Assembly: GCF_001315105.1 (NCBI RefSeq)
Contig: NZ_BAZR01000040.1
Location: 1-42,430 of the forward strand
Origin: Paenibacillus sp. JCM 10914
GTDB taxonomy: Bacteria; Bacillota; Bacilli; Paenibacillales; Paenibacillaceae
Length of the DNA stretch: 42,430 nucleotides
Direction of reading: 5' to 3'
Numbering within the stretch: position 1 is the first letter of the stretch; each line of letters opens with the position of its first letter. Below are positions 33,174 to 42,430 of the stretch, piece by piece. The notes below the pieces were generated by a model. It searched no databases and had not been told where the DNA came from. It saw nothing but the letters and a program-made list of their open reading frames with translations. A program made the translations under genes and the position numbers.

Positions 33174-34955
33174 CTACTCACTCTCCCATTCATTGATATA
33201 GATCGTCACTCTGACACCGTGGGGCTGGATATTATTAATCGTTAGTTCGGCGTTGTTGTTGGAGTACAGATTCAGTCTCATCAGCACGTTGAGGAGGCCG
33301 ATCGACTCATCCGCGGTATCCTGCTGCCATGGTCCGGCAGCAACCTCAGCCAATCGGCTGTGGAGAGCTTCCAGATCATCCTCCTCGATCGAGGTACCGT
33401 TGTTCTCTATCGTTACGATGAGTGATCCAAATTCCGATATGTGTGACGAAATAGACAGACGTCCGGGCTCGGTGTGCTTATTCATCCCGTGTTTGAAATA
33501 ATTCTCAACGATCGGCTGCAGGATCATCTTCGGAACGGGAATCGCCAGGCTGTCCGGATCAAGTTCCCACGTAATCTCCAACTGGTCCCTGAACCTTTGC
33601 TTCTGTAGTTCCAGATATAAACGAACATGAGTGATTTCATCGTGCAAGGTGACCTTCGCCTCGCTGTTTCGCATGTTGTAACGCATCATGTTCGCCAGCG
33701 AGGAGAGCAGGGAATAGATGCGCGGAACCTTATGCTGCAAAGCGAGCGTGCCAATCGATTGCAGTGAATTGTACAAAAAATGCGGGTCAATCTGGGCTTG
33801 CAACGCTTTGAGCTGATTGGTCTTGTTAGCGAGTTCCAACCGGTACTCACGTAAAATCAGATTGTTGATCGTATCCATCATATGGCGGAAGCGCCTGGAC
33901 AGAATACCGATTTCATCCGGGCTCGTCACATCAATATGAACGTCGAGCCGGCCGTTCTGAACTTGATTCATATAGCTTGTCAACTGTTTGATCGGTCTCG
34001 TAATCCGAATCGATATCCATAATGTTCCGAAAATGACGATCAATAAAGCGAGGATGGCGATCGTTGCATTAATGCCGGTCAGTACGGCCGCGTTCTTATA
34101 GAGCGTTTGATGAGGGATTTGCTTTACAAGCGTCCAGGGTGCATAGGTCAAGTCCAGCTTCTCGTATACGATGACGGCCTCATTGCCATCGTAATAACCA
34201 TGGTCCTTATCCGCAATCGCCTGCAGGAGATTCGGATCCTCCATCATCTGCCCTCGTTCTTCCGGATTCGGACTGTAGATCATGATTCCGCTCTCGTCAA
34301 TTAAATACAACTGCTCTTCACCTGCAGCATAGAGCTGATCGCAAATAGCAAGAATGCTATCGAGTCTCACATCGATCGCAAGCAGAGCATACTGCTCCGG
34401 CGAAGGTACATTGGTGATGGAACGGTAGAATGTAATCACTTCGAAATTCGAGATGTCGGCAGGCCTGGGTGGAAATCCGTAGCTGTGCACAGCATGGACA
34501 GGCTCTATGGCGGTTCTGCCTTCCCCGAATTGCTCGATTCGGCGAAAAGGTTCTTCGCGGAATTCCCGGCGCGGAAGGTTGCTGGAGACTTGGGTCGATT
34601 GACCGGTCAGATCGTTATGCAGATAAATCTGATGAACATCCTGCGTCCCGGTCTGAATGGCTTGCAAGGTCGTGTAAAGCTCCGCCACCACCCGATAATT
34701 GTCCGGATCAAGCGCCAGATTGCGCAAGAAATGAGGGTCGAAATAAACCGATAGTGATGCCCGGTCAATGCCCTGCAGATAGTTCTTTAAGTTGGTGGCT
34801 CCTTGGTAGATCAACCGTACATTCTCATTCACCGTCTGCTCTTTCACGGACTCGCGCGTATATGTAAAGGTAATCAACAGAGAGAGTAGAAGCGGAATAG
34901 TGGTGACGGCAAGCATGAACTGAATCAGCCGGGTCTGAATGCTGCGGAATTTCAT
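33174..34955 (-). CDS. Sensor histidine kinase (YesM-like)
   Basis: A 593-residue membrane kinase. A first helix (about 10-30), an extracytoplasmic sensor region and a second helix (about 290-312) are followed by a HAMP domain. The phospho-acceptor histidine is in QIDPHFLYNSLQ, and the ATP-binding N-box is in PIVENYFKHGMNKH. These are the hallmarks of the HisKA_7TM-independent YesM/LytS group. The ATG at 34955 is chosen over a start five codons upstream because GAGGTG is better placed. It is first gene of the operon with the response regulator. Confidence 0.92.
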   Translation of the reverse strand: MKFRSIQTRLIQFMLAVTTIPLLLSLLITFTYTRESVKEQTVNENVRLIYQGATNLKNYLQGIDRASLSVYFDPHFLRNLALDPDNYRVVAELYTTLQAIQTGTQDVHQIYLHNDLTGQSTQVSSNLPRREFREEPFRRIEQFGEGRTAIEPVHAVHSYGFPPRPADISNFEVITFYRSITNVPSPEQYALLAIDVRLDSILAICDQLYAAGEEQLYLIDESGIMIYSPNPEERGQMMEDPNLLQAIADKDHGYYDGNEAVIVYEKLDLTYAPWTLVKQIPHQTLYKNAAVLTGINATIAILALLIVIFGTLWISIRITRPIKQLTSYMNQVQNGRLDVHIDVTSPDEIGILSRRFRHMMDTINNLILREYRLELANKTNQLKALQAQIDPHFLYNSLQSIGTLALQHKVPRIYSLLSSLANMMRYNMRNSEAKVTLHDEITHVRLYLELQKQRFRDQLEITWELDPDSLAIPVPKMILQPIVENYFKHGMNKHTEPGRLSISSHISEFGSLIVTIENNGTSIEEDDLEALHSRLAEVAAGPWQQDTADESIGLLNVLMRLNLYSNNNAELTINNIQPHGVRVTIYINEWESE

Positions 34956-35104
34956 CAAGGCACCTCGCATGGATCAAAATAGTGACAATAAAGGTCAATA
35001 TATTACACCTAACGGTTCATGATTCTCCGTGTTTATTGTTTACAGGTTACCTCATAATGGCTGTACATCATACTACAACTTCAACGAAAAGGGGAGATCA
35101 AGGA

Positions 35105-35986
35105 ATGAATCGAAAAAAATCCTCGGCCCTGCTTCAGCAGTTTTTATTCGTGGGACCTTCCACTATTTTCTTCATCCTGATCATGATCATTCCATTTCTC
35201 CTGGGATTGTATTATTCCTTCACGAATTGGAATGGCGTTTCAAGCCAGATTGATTTTGTTGGCTTCGATAACTTTGTCACGATCTTTACCAACGACGATA
35301 AATTCCGCGATGCGTTCTGGTTTACGACCAGGTTTACCGTACTTGGCATCGTTCTGACGAATATCGTCGGTTTCATGCTTGCTTATTTTTTAACCAAACC
35401 ATTGAAGACACGCAACGTGCTGCGCACGATCTTTTTCATGCCAAACGTCATTGGTGGACTGCTGCTGGGCTTTATCTGGCAGTTTATCTTCGTGCGAGGG
35501 TTTGCTGCGCTGGGAGATGCAACAAATATCGGTTTCTTTAACCTCCCTTGGCTGGGTACGGCTGGAACGGCCTTCTGGGCGATTGTTATTGTCTTTGTCT
35601 GGCAGACGGCCGGCTATCTGATGGTCATTTATATTTCATCTTTGAACAATGTACCGCGTGATATTATTGAGGCTGCCGAGATTGACGGAGCGAGCCGCGG
35701 TCAGGTGCTGCGATCGATCATCATCCCGCTCGTTATGCCGGCGGTTACCGTCTGTTTGTTCCTGGCGATCTCATGGTCGTTCAAGATGTTTGATCTAAAC
35801 CTCTCGCTCACGAAGGGTGGACCTTTCGGCTCGACGGAGTCGGTGGCCATGAACATCTACAACGAAGCTTACACAAACAACCGGCTAGGATTAGGTACGG
35901 CGAAAGCGGTCGTTTTCTTCATCGTCGTCGCCATCATCACGAGTCTGCAAGTGCGGTTCACGAAGAGCAAGGAGGTTGAAGCCTAA
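35105..35986 (+). CDS. Sugar ABC transporter permease (MalF/UgpA type)
   Basis: A 293-residue six-helix permease. The EAA loop is IIEAAEIDGASRGQVLRSIIIP. The ATG at 35105 is the start, with AAGGA upstream; the frame is open 41 codons further but without family sequence. It shares one base with the next gene. It forms the membrane pore together with the second permease. The ATPase is not encoded here; a shared MsmX-type ATPase is normal for such cassettes. Confidence 0.9.
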   Translation: MNRKKSSALLQQFLFVGPSTIFFILIMIIPFLLGLYYSFTNWNGVSSQIDFVGFDNFVTIFTNDDKFRDAFWFTTRFTVLGIVLTNIVGFMLAYFLTKPLKTRNVLRTIFFMPNVIGGLLLGFIWQFIFVRGFAALGDATNIGFFNLPWLGTAGTAFWAIVIVFVWQTAGYLMVIYISSLNNVPRDIIEAAEIDGASRGQVLRSIIIPLVMPAVTVCLFLAISWSFKMFDLNLSLTKGGPFGSTESVAMNIYNEAYTNNRLGLGTAKAVVFFIVVAIITSLQVRFTKSKEVEA

Positions 35987-36822
35987 TGGAGTCGTTGAAA
36001 AAATATCGCATCAACACCCTGGCCACGGAGATCATCATGGTGATTGTGGCGCTGATCTTCCTGGTCCCGTTCTACTTCTTGTTCGTGAACTCCGTTAAGA
36101 CTTTCGGTGAATTGCTGACAGACTCGGCTGGCCTGCCGACGGCATTCGAGTGGAGCAACTATACGCGGGCATGGAACATCACCAATTTCCCATCCGCTTT
36201 CTGGAACTCGCTTGTGGTAACGGTTGTAAGTAATCTGCTGCTGGCGATGCTTAGCGCGATGACGGCATACCAGATGGTGCGGCGCAATACGCGGTTTAAC
36301 CAGATGTTGTTTGCCTTGTTCGTTGCTGCCATGGTCATTCCGTTCCAGTCCATCATGATTCCCTTGGTGAAGGTGACGGCAACGCTCGGAATTAATAACA
36401 GCTTATACGGATTAATCATTTGTTATCTTGGCTTCGGGGTACCCTTGAGCGTATTCTTGTTCCATGGATTCGTAAAATCCGTTCCGATGGAAATCGAAGA
36501 GGCGGCGACGGTGGATGGATCGAGTGGATACGGCGTATTCTTCCGGGTGGTATTCCCGCTCATGAAGCCGATGTTCGTAACGGTCATTATCTTGAACACC
36601 CTATGGATATGGAACGATTACCTGCTGCCGTCGCTGATTCTGCAATCTGCCGAATTGCGGACGATTCCGATTGCTACCTTTGCTTTTTTTGGACAATATA
36701 CGAAGCAGTGGGATTTAGCGCTTCCGGCGTTAGTACTTGGTATCATGCCGGTCATTATCTTTTTCCTTGTGATGCAGAAGTACATTATTGAAGGAATCAC
36801 CCAAGGGGCAGTAAAAGGTTAG
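35986..36822 (+). CDS. Sugar ABC transporter permease (MalG/UgpE type)
   Basis: A 278-residue permease that begins in TAATG, overlapping the previous stop. Six membrane helices. The EAA loop is EIEEAATVDGSSGYGVFFRVVFP. It is the second half of the pore. It is followed by 154 bases with a cre site and a candidate promoter before the binding-protein gene. Confidence 0.9.
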   Translation: MESLKKYRINTLATEIIMVIVALIFLVPFYFLFVNSVKTFGELLTDSAGLPTAFEWSNYTRAWNITNFPSAFWNSLVVTVVSNLLLAMLSAMTAYQMVRRNTRFNQMLFALFVAAMVIPFQSIMIPLVKVTATLGINNSLYGLIICYLGFGVPLSVFLFHGFVKSVPMEIEEAATVDGSSGYGVFFRVVFPLMKPMFVTVIILNTLWIWNDYLLPSLILQSAELRTIPIATFAFFGQYTKQWDLALPALVLGIMPVIIFFLVMQKYIIEGITQGAVKG

Positions 36823-36901
36823 AAGGGCGTTTCACAAGATCGGTCAATTCTGTCCCCCTGAAAGATCAATATCATACCTGATTTTACGAAAATAGGTTGT
36901 T

Positions 36902-36928
36902 TATACTGATAAAGTAAACGCTATCAAA
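36902..36928 (+). promoter_or_regulatory. -10 with overlapping CcpA (cre) site before the binding-protein gene
   Basis: TATACT (36902-36907) is a good -10; no clear -35 was found. Just past it AAGTAAACGCTATCAAA (36912-36928) matches WTGNAARCGNWWWCAWW except at the first T. A cre at the transcription start acts as a block, so glucose should reduce expression of the binding protein. Confidence 0.55.
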
Positions 36929-36976
36929 AAAGATTCGAATGCTGATTTAGAGAAGATAAAAAGGGAGGATTCATTA

Positions 36977-38254
36977 ATGAAAAAATATGGTAAGCTGCTC
37001 TTGGGTTTGATGCTGGCTTTCTCCACGCTGCTTGCTGCTTGCGGCGGCAATAGCGAAGGCGGGCAAGGCGCTGAAGGCGGAACCAAGACCATTAAGATTT
37101 TTCAATTCAAAGTAGAAATTGCTGAAGCGATGAATAAGATGAAAGCGGAATATGAGGCAGAGCACCCGGGTATCAAGCTTGATATCCAAACCGTGGGTGG
37201 AGGCTCGGATTATGGCGCTGCGCTGAAGGCGAAGTTCGCATCAGGCGATGAGCCCGACATCTTCAATGTTGGCGGATACCGCGACCTGAACACGTGGTCT
37301 GAGAACATTGAGGACTTGTCCGATCAGCCGTGGGTAGAGGATGTGCTGGACGTTGCCAAAGAGCCGATGACCAAAGACGGCAAGTTATATGGACAACCAT
37401 TCGGCCTTGAAGGTTACGGATTTATTTATAACAAAGACTTATTCGAGCAAGCGGGGATTACGGAGCTTCCGAAGACCATCACCGAACTGGAAACTGCGGC
37501 GAAGAAACTCCAGGATGCAGGGATTACACCGTTCGCTAACGGATATCAGGAAACCTGGATTTTGGCTAACCATTTGCTGAACATTCCGTTTGCCCATCAG
37601 GCAGATCCGGATGCCTTTGTTAACGGGATGAATGAAGGCACGGAGAAGCTCGCAGGCAATGCGAAGTTCGATGATTGGATGCGCTTGTTCGATCTGACGA
37701 TTCAATACGGTCAGAAGAACCCGCTCACAACCGATTACAATACCGAAATCACAACGTTTGCCAGCGGTGAGGCTGCCATGACCCAGAACGGGAACTGGAC
37801 GCAGGTTCAGATTGACGGCATCAATCCGGACCTGAACATCGGTCTGCTGCCAATGCCAATCAACGATAATGCGGAAGAGAACGATAAACTGCCGGTCGGC
37901 GTACCTAATAACTGGGTGGTTAACAACAAATCCAATGTAAAACCGGAAGCGAAGGAATTCTTGAACTGGCTTGTTACATCGGAGACCGGTAAACGCTATA
38001 TCACGGATGAGTTCAAGTTTATTCCGGCATTCAAGAGCATTGAATCTAAGAGTGAGACACTTGGCGATCTAGGGAATGATATCGTGAAATACAGCCAGGA
38101 GAACAAGACTCTTAGCTGGGAGTTCAATAAATTCCCGGATGGCGGCATGAATGAATTCGGCAGCCAAATGCAAGGTTATGTAGCAGGCAACGTCGACAAG
38201 AACGGCCTGTTCGAAGGTATTCAGAAATCGTGGGAAAGCTTGAAAGCGAAATAA
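36977..38254 (+). CDS. Sugar ABC transporter solute-binding lipoprotein
   Basis: A 425-residue family 1 binding protein. The N-terminus is a lipoprotein signal with lipobox LLAAC (C at about 22). The body has the typical SGDEPDIFNVGG segment, GQPFGLEGYGFIYNKDLFEQAG, and GEAAMTQNGNWTQ. It captures an oligosaccharide outside the membrane for the two permeases. The ATG has GGGAGG upstream. The exact sugar cannot be read. It has its own promoter region with a cre site in addition to any read-through. Confidence 0.92.
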   Translation: MKKYGKLLLGLMLAFSTLLAACGGNSEGGQGAEGGTKTIKIFQFKVEIAEAMNKMKAEYEAEHPGIKLDIQTVGGGSDYGAALKAKFASGDEPDIFNVGGYRDLNTWSENIEDLSDQPWVEDVLDVAKEPMTKDGKLYGQPFGLEGYGFIYNKDLFEQAGITELPKTITELETAAKKLQDAGITPFANGYQETWILANHLLNIPFAHQADPDAFVNGMNEGTEKLAGNAKFDDWMRLFDLTIQYGQKNPLTTDYNTEITTFASGEAAMTQNGNWTQVQIDGINPDLNIGLLPMPINDNAEENDKLPVGVPNNWVVNNKSNVKPEAKEFLNWLVTSETGKRYITDEFKFIPAFKSIESKSETLGDLGNDIVKYSQENKTLSWEFNKFPDGGMNEFGSQMQGYVAGNVDKNGLFEGIQKSWESLKAK

Positions 38255-38278
38255 GATGTAGTTATGAGTTTGAATAGC

Positions 38279-38322
38279 AAGGACTTCCTGATTGGTCATA
38301 CGGACCACAGGAAGTCCTTTTT
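38279..38322. terminator. Bidirectional terminator after the sugar cassette
   Basis: A 12-bp stem AAGGACTTCCTG/CAGGAAGTCCTT, with an inner TGGTC/GACCA stem, and a T-run. The convergent small gene ends next to it. Confidence 0.85.
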
Positions 38323-38325
38323 AGA

Positions 38326-38538
38326 TTATGAAGATTGATCATAGTTGCGGATCAAAAGGTACACAATGAAGCCGGCCACTGGGAAGAACAGTAAGCCAAG
38401 CACGACCAATAACGCGAATTCGGGGCTTCTCCCCTTTCTTCGAGCATCGTTGTAGCCCCACACACAGATGGCGATATGCAGCACGAGGGAAAAGAGTAGT
38501 AGCACAGTTATCGGGCCGAGCACTAAACTATAACTCAT
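38326..38538 (-). CDS. PLDc_N-type small membrane protein
   Basis: A 70-residue protein with two membrane helices (about 8-30 and 41-63). The loop YNDARRKGRSPEFALL and the ending FFPVAGFIVYLLIR are typical of the phospholipase D N-terminal (PLDc_N) small-protein group. No catalytic domain is attached. The function is unknown. It is a single-gene unit. Confidence 0.7.
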   Translation of the reverse strand: MSYSLVLGPITVLLLFSLVLHIAICVWGYNDARRKGRSPEFALLVVLGLLFFPVAGFIVYLLIRNYDQSS

Positions 38539-38767
38539 ATAATAACCCCCTGTAATTCCGAATAATTTACATACGCTGCATTGTAGAGAAAGGTCGCATC
38601 AAGTTAGGCTTCCTGCATGATAACGTATAAGATCGATGAATAACTCTTAATCTATAGAATAGAGACTTATTTCCAGAGAATGACGGTTTGTTGATGATGA
38701 TGCTGTACATCGGCATGAAATGAAAGGCAATTACATGGTATGATATGGGTTGATGTTATTTATGGTT

Positions 38768-38795
38768 TTGAAATGTTTTGGCTATCGTATATGAT
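38768..38795 (+). promoter_or_regulatory. Candidate sigma-A promoter of the SNF2 gene
   Basis: TTGAAA (38768-38773), a 16-base spacer, and TATGAT (38790-38795). The start would be about 36 bases before the ATG at 38838. Confidence 0.45.
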
Positions 38796-38837
38796 AGAAA
38801 GAATATCTATAAAGCAGGAAAAAGACGGGAGACAACG

Positions 38838-41800
38838 ATGAATCAACCGCTCTATGGCGTATGGTTAGGCGACGTATTCTTTTGTTTTTCCGGCGAGGTT
38901 TCTGAGCCAGGGTGGATGCATGGAGCCGTGTGGTTCGAACCTTTCGCCGATCCGATGGAACCCGCCCTTTCGCTAATGCTTCCCTAAGACTTGCCGAGCT
39001 CAGGTACCCGGCCCAGACACTCGGGGCCAAAAGCACGCGGCGCCCGGAGCGCAAAATCCTAGGCGGACGCACGATGGAGGGGCTGGCTTTAACACCGAAT
39101 GATGCATTTGTTATGCTGCTCTCACTGGATTTGGAGTATTACCGCGAACAAGGACTGGAACCGGGCGAGGAGATGGAGTATTGGGTGCAGGCAAGCCGAT
39201 TTGCCCTGGACTTGCTCTTGCGCGGGAAGTTCGCACCTGGTACAGCCGAAGTGCCTGCCGTAGGCAGGCGCCGTACCACGATGCAGACGATCCGTGCTGT
39301 CTGGAAGCCGCAGTTGACCGGAGAAGATGTTGACCGGTTCCATCTACTTGCCGCTAATATTCCGCCGATCGGAATTGGAGCACCGGCAGCCCTGGCAGGG
39401 GAGGACCCGAATTCTCGAGAAGAAGCAGGCGCTATCGTGCTGTATTCATTCTTGTGCAGCATGATTGACAGCCAAGCCAGACTTGCCGTTAAGGAATCGG
39501 AGTCTAAGCTGCGTTCCTATCTCGTGAATTATCGGAGAGGACAGTCTCCGCTGGCCGAGCTCTGGTGGAACAGTTTGCTCACGGTAAGCCGTGAGCTTCC
39601 GATTCAGGGTACCGCTGAGGAGATTAACGAGTTGGTGCTGGAAGTGGAGAAGGCAGGCGACACCTTCCTTCCCTATGCCGGTGATGCTGACTTACCTCCA
39701 GAACATGGACATCTCAGCCTTGGTCTGAGATTAGAACCGCCGCTAGATGAGATCCGTAAGGATTGGGTTATATCGTTCTGGGCGAGAAGCCAAGAGGATG
39801 AGGGACTGTTGCTGCCCGTACGCAGCATATGGAGCAGCACAGAACGGGATTTGATCATCCGCGGGAAGGTGTATGAATCGGCGCAGTTGCAGCTACTGAT
39901 GAAACTGGGTGAAGCGATGGAGCTTGCCCCAGAGCTTGGGGGAGAGGGAATCGGTCCGGCACCGGAGAATGTCAGGTTGCCCCTTGAGCAATTAGCTTCC
40001 TTTATGAAGGAGTCAGTGCCGCAACTAACGGCCAGCGGAATGACGGTGCAAATGCCGTCGCGCTGGAGTCGTGAAGGCCGGCGCCGGGTCGGCTTGTCAC
40101 TTAAGATGATGCAGGATAACCGGTTGCCGGGCGAAGGGCAGGCATTGCCTGTACTTGGCATGGAGCACTTGGTTAATTTTCAAATATCGGCTGCTATGGG
40201 AGGCCAGTCGCTGACGCGCGAAGAACTGAAGCAGCTGGCTGAGCAGAATTTGCCCTATGTCCAATTCCGCGGCGAATGGGTTGAGGTTGATCTGAAGGAG
40301 ATTCATCAAGTTCTTCGGTTCATGCGACGCCATGAGCAAGGAGAGATGGAGCTGTCGGAATGGATGCATCTCTCTGCGGATATAGATGGGGAACGCCTAT
40401 GGAAAGGTTTGTTTATTGAAGAGATTGAAACTGCGGGTATCCTTTCCTCCCTGTTGGAAGGTGATGCGGATCGGAAATTGCCGGCGCGTCCGGTTCCTTC
40501 CGAGCTTCATGGGGAGCTCAGGCCTTACCAGGAACGTGGTTTTCAGTGGCTAAGCGCGATGCGCGATTTGGGCTTCGGTGTATGTCTGGCAGACGACATG
40601 GGACTTGGCAAAACGATTCAGGTCATCACTTGTCTGCTGGATAAACGGCAATCGGGTGATGGGAACGGAAGACCGGTCTTAATTATTTGCCCAACCTCGT
40701 TACTCGGCAATTGGCAGCGGGAGCTGCAGCGCTTTGCGCCGGATCTGTCATTGCATGTTCACCATGGGGTCCGTCGATTGCGCGGCGAGGAGTTTCTTGC
40801 GGAAGCTGCCAGTCATGATGTCGTGCTGACGACCTATCATTTGGCGGGCAGGGACGGCAGTGATCTCTCAGCGATTCAATGGTTAAGCGTCGTGCTGGAT
40901 GAAGCCCAGTATATTAAGAACTATCGCACGAAGCAGGCGCAGAGCGTCATGAAGCTGTCGGCCCTGCACCGGATCGCGATGACAGGTACCCCGGTCGAGA
41001 ACCGTCTGGCCGAACTGTGGTCCATTTTTCATTTTCTCAATCCGGGTTACCTCGGATCATTCCATATGTTCCGTCAGCGTTATGTTGCCGGTGAAGGACA
41101 GCAGGAGAGGTTTCGTGAGCTGCATCAGCTCGTCTCGCCGTTCATGCTGCGCAGGCTCAAGAGTGATCCGGATATTCGTAAGGATCTGCCGGAGAAGCTG
41201 GAGGTCAAATCGTACTGTCCGCTTACCGAAGTACAAGGTGCGATGTATCAGTCCGTGGTGGATGAAATGCTGAATCAGATCGAGAGTAAGGCCGGCATGG
41301 CGCGAAAAGGGCTTGTGTTGTCCTCGCTTACGAAGCTGAAGCAGATCTGCGATCATCCCCAATTGCTTCGCGGCATGATGGTCGCGGCGTTCGTGCTGAT
41401 GCCTCAGGCAAGATGGAACGCATGCTCGAAATATTGGACAGTATCTCCGATGTCGGGGAGTCGGCGCTGATCTTTACCCAATATGTGGGCATGGGCGAAC
41501 TGTTGGTGAACGTGCTTGGACGGAAATACGGCAAGAAGCCGCATTTTCTACATGGCGGCGTATCCAAGCGGGAACGCGATGAGATGGTGCGGGAATTTCA
41601 GGCAGGTGAAGGTACCGAATTCTTTGTCTTATCACTGAAGGCCGGTGGCGTTGGCCTGAATCTAACCCGTGCGAATCATGTGCTTCATTATGACCGCTGG
41701 TGGAACCCCGCCGTCGAGAATCAGGCGACGGACCGGGTATTCCGGATAGGTCAGCATCGTAATGTACAGGTGCACAAGCTCATCTCCCAGGGGACGTTAG

Positions 41801-41940
41801 AGGAGCGTATCGACGAATTGATTGAACAGAAGAAGGCGTTGTCCGAGCAGGTTGTGGGATCGGGAGAGACATGGCTTACCGAGATGTCTGACGGCGAGCT
41901 GCGTCAACTGATCGAGCTGCAGGAGCAAGACTGGATGTAA
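38838..41940 (+). pseudogene. ywqA: SNF2-family helicase (YwqA-like), two frameshifts
   Basis: About 1034 residues when two single bases are restored, near 38960-38985 and 41370-41380. A long N-terminal region is followed by a Swi2/Snf2 ATPase: ADDMGLGKTIQ (motif I), LDEAQYIKN (motif II), and TGTPVENRLAELWSIFHFLNPG (motif III). The C-terminal helicase half has ALIFTQYVGMGELL, LKAGGVGLNLTRANHVLHYDRWWNPAVENQATDR, and IGQHR. It matches Bacillus YwqA, a DNA translocase of unknown function. The ATG at 38838 has GGGAG upstream. Both breaks sit between well-preserved segments and look like sequencing errors. It is followed by a SWIM-domain gene as in other genomes. Confidence 0.85.
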
Positions 41941-42007
41941 ACTGCAAGGCTTCGGGCTGTGAGCCGTGTGGAATCAGAAGGCGCTCAGCGCTAGGAGGTG
42001 CAGGAGG

Positions 42008-42430
42008 ATGAAGCCCATTGAACCAGAGGATCGAGTATCCGGGACAGGGATTGTACTGGAGATATCGCCGGGCCGAATACAGGGCGCGGTCGATGCAATT
42101 GAAAGTGCCTCTGGCAAATATGAAGTCAGCGTTGAGGTTGAGCTGCTGATACAAGAAGCCCGTGATCGTATCATTGCTTATCTGCGAGAAGATCCGCAGG
42201 CGCTGTATCGTCTGTTGGTCGGCCGTGATGCATCATGGCTGGAAGAGCTTGCCCCCGTATCTCTGAGAGGCAAGGAAGAGTCTGCGCATTGCACATGTGG
42301 GCGGACAGCATGCGCTCATGCTGCCACCTTGCTGGATGCGGCAACGCTCCGCTTTGCCGCAGAGCCGCTGGAGCGGCTGAAGCTGCTGGGGCTGCCGCGC
42401 GAGGCGCTGCTCACAGGCGTCCTGGACGCC
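42008..42430 (+). CDS. ywqB: SWIM zinc-finger protein (YwqB-like), cut by window end
   Basis: An open frame of 141 codons runs off the end of the window. The ATG at 42008 has AGGAGGTG in front. At about residues 96-105 CTCGRTACAH forms the SWIM zinc-binding pattern CxCxnCxH. Its place just after a SNF2 helicase on the same strand, 67 bases on, is the YwqA-YwqB gene order of Bacillus. It probably acts together with the helicase on DNA. Confidence 0.78.
   Translation, partial: MKPIEPEDRVSGTGIVLEISPGRIQGAVDAIESASGKYEVSVEVELLIQEARDRIIAYLREDPQALYRLLVGRDASWLEELAPVSLRGKEESAHCTCGRTACAHAATLLDAATLRFAAEPLERLKLLGLPREALLTGVLDA

Overview
The window looks like chromosomal DNA of a spore-forming Gram-positive bacterium of the Paenibacillus type. 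The GC content is near 50%. Ribosome binding sites are strong AGGAGG-type sequences. The genes present also fit: class Ia ribonucleotide reductase under a B12 riboswitch, a YesMN-type two-component system beside a sugar ABC cassette without its own ATPase, TnrA/GlnR-type and CcpA-type sites, a YwqA/YwqB pair, and a long WIAG-tail-like repeat protein. No rRNA, tRNA, insertion sequence, CRISPR array or prophage was seen. The assignment is by family resemblance only.

Layout. 1-3.0 kb: nrdA on the minus strand, behind a leader with tandem NrdR boxes over the promoter, a cobalamin riboswitch and an intrinsic terminator. 3.2-9.7 kb: a thiamine-binding MTH1187-type protein, a heterodimeric ABC exporter with one degenerate ATP site, a lone holin-like protein, small proteins and a HAD nucleotidase. 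9.8-15.3 kb: a short UvrA paralogue, a sorbitol-dehydrogenase-like enzyme, an AraC/GyrI regulator and a VOC protein. 15.3-18.2 kb: an ECF sigma/anti-sigma operon, divergent from an MFS exporter that appears to be under translational attenuation. 18.3-21.9 kb: a 1216-residue protein made of 99 consecutive decapeptide-type repeats. 22.6-24.1 kb: a membrane HAMP/HD-GYP protein, frameshifted.

24.2-27.9 kb is the most interesting block. A small TnrA/GlnR-like MerR regulator and tatC lie divergent to a twin-arginine L-amino-acid-oxidase-like flavoenzyme, a Sec-exported RidA-like protein and tatA. A full-consensus TnrA/GlnR box is centred about 50 bp before the predicted start of the oxidase transcript. 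I infer a nitrogen-controlled, extracytoplasmic amino-acid deamination module that carries its own Tat translocase.

28-42.4 kb: a CsbD stress protein, a TIP30-like oxidoreductase, a cytosolic RidA, a 51-bp tandem repeat with hairpins, a TspO-like protein, the YesMN-type two-component system divergent from a sugar ABC operon with a cre site, a PLDc_N-like peptide, and a SNF2 helicase followed by the start of a SWIM protein cut by the window end.

Five reading-frame breaks occur in otherwise well-conserved genes: HD-GYP, tatC, the secreted RidA, and two in the SNF2 gene. Each is repaired by adding back one base. This suggests base-calling deletions in the assembly rather than five independent pseudogenes, so these genes may be intact in the organism.
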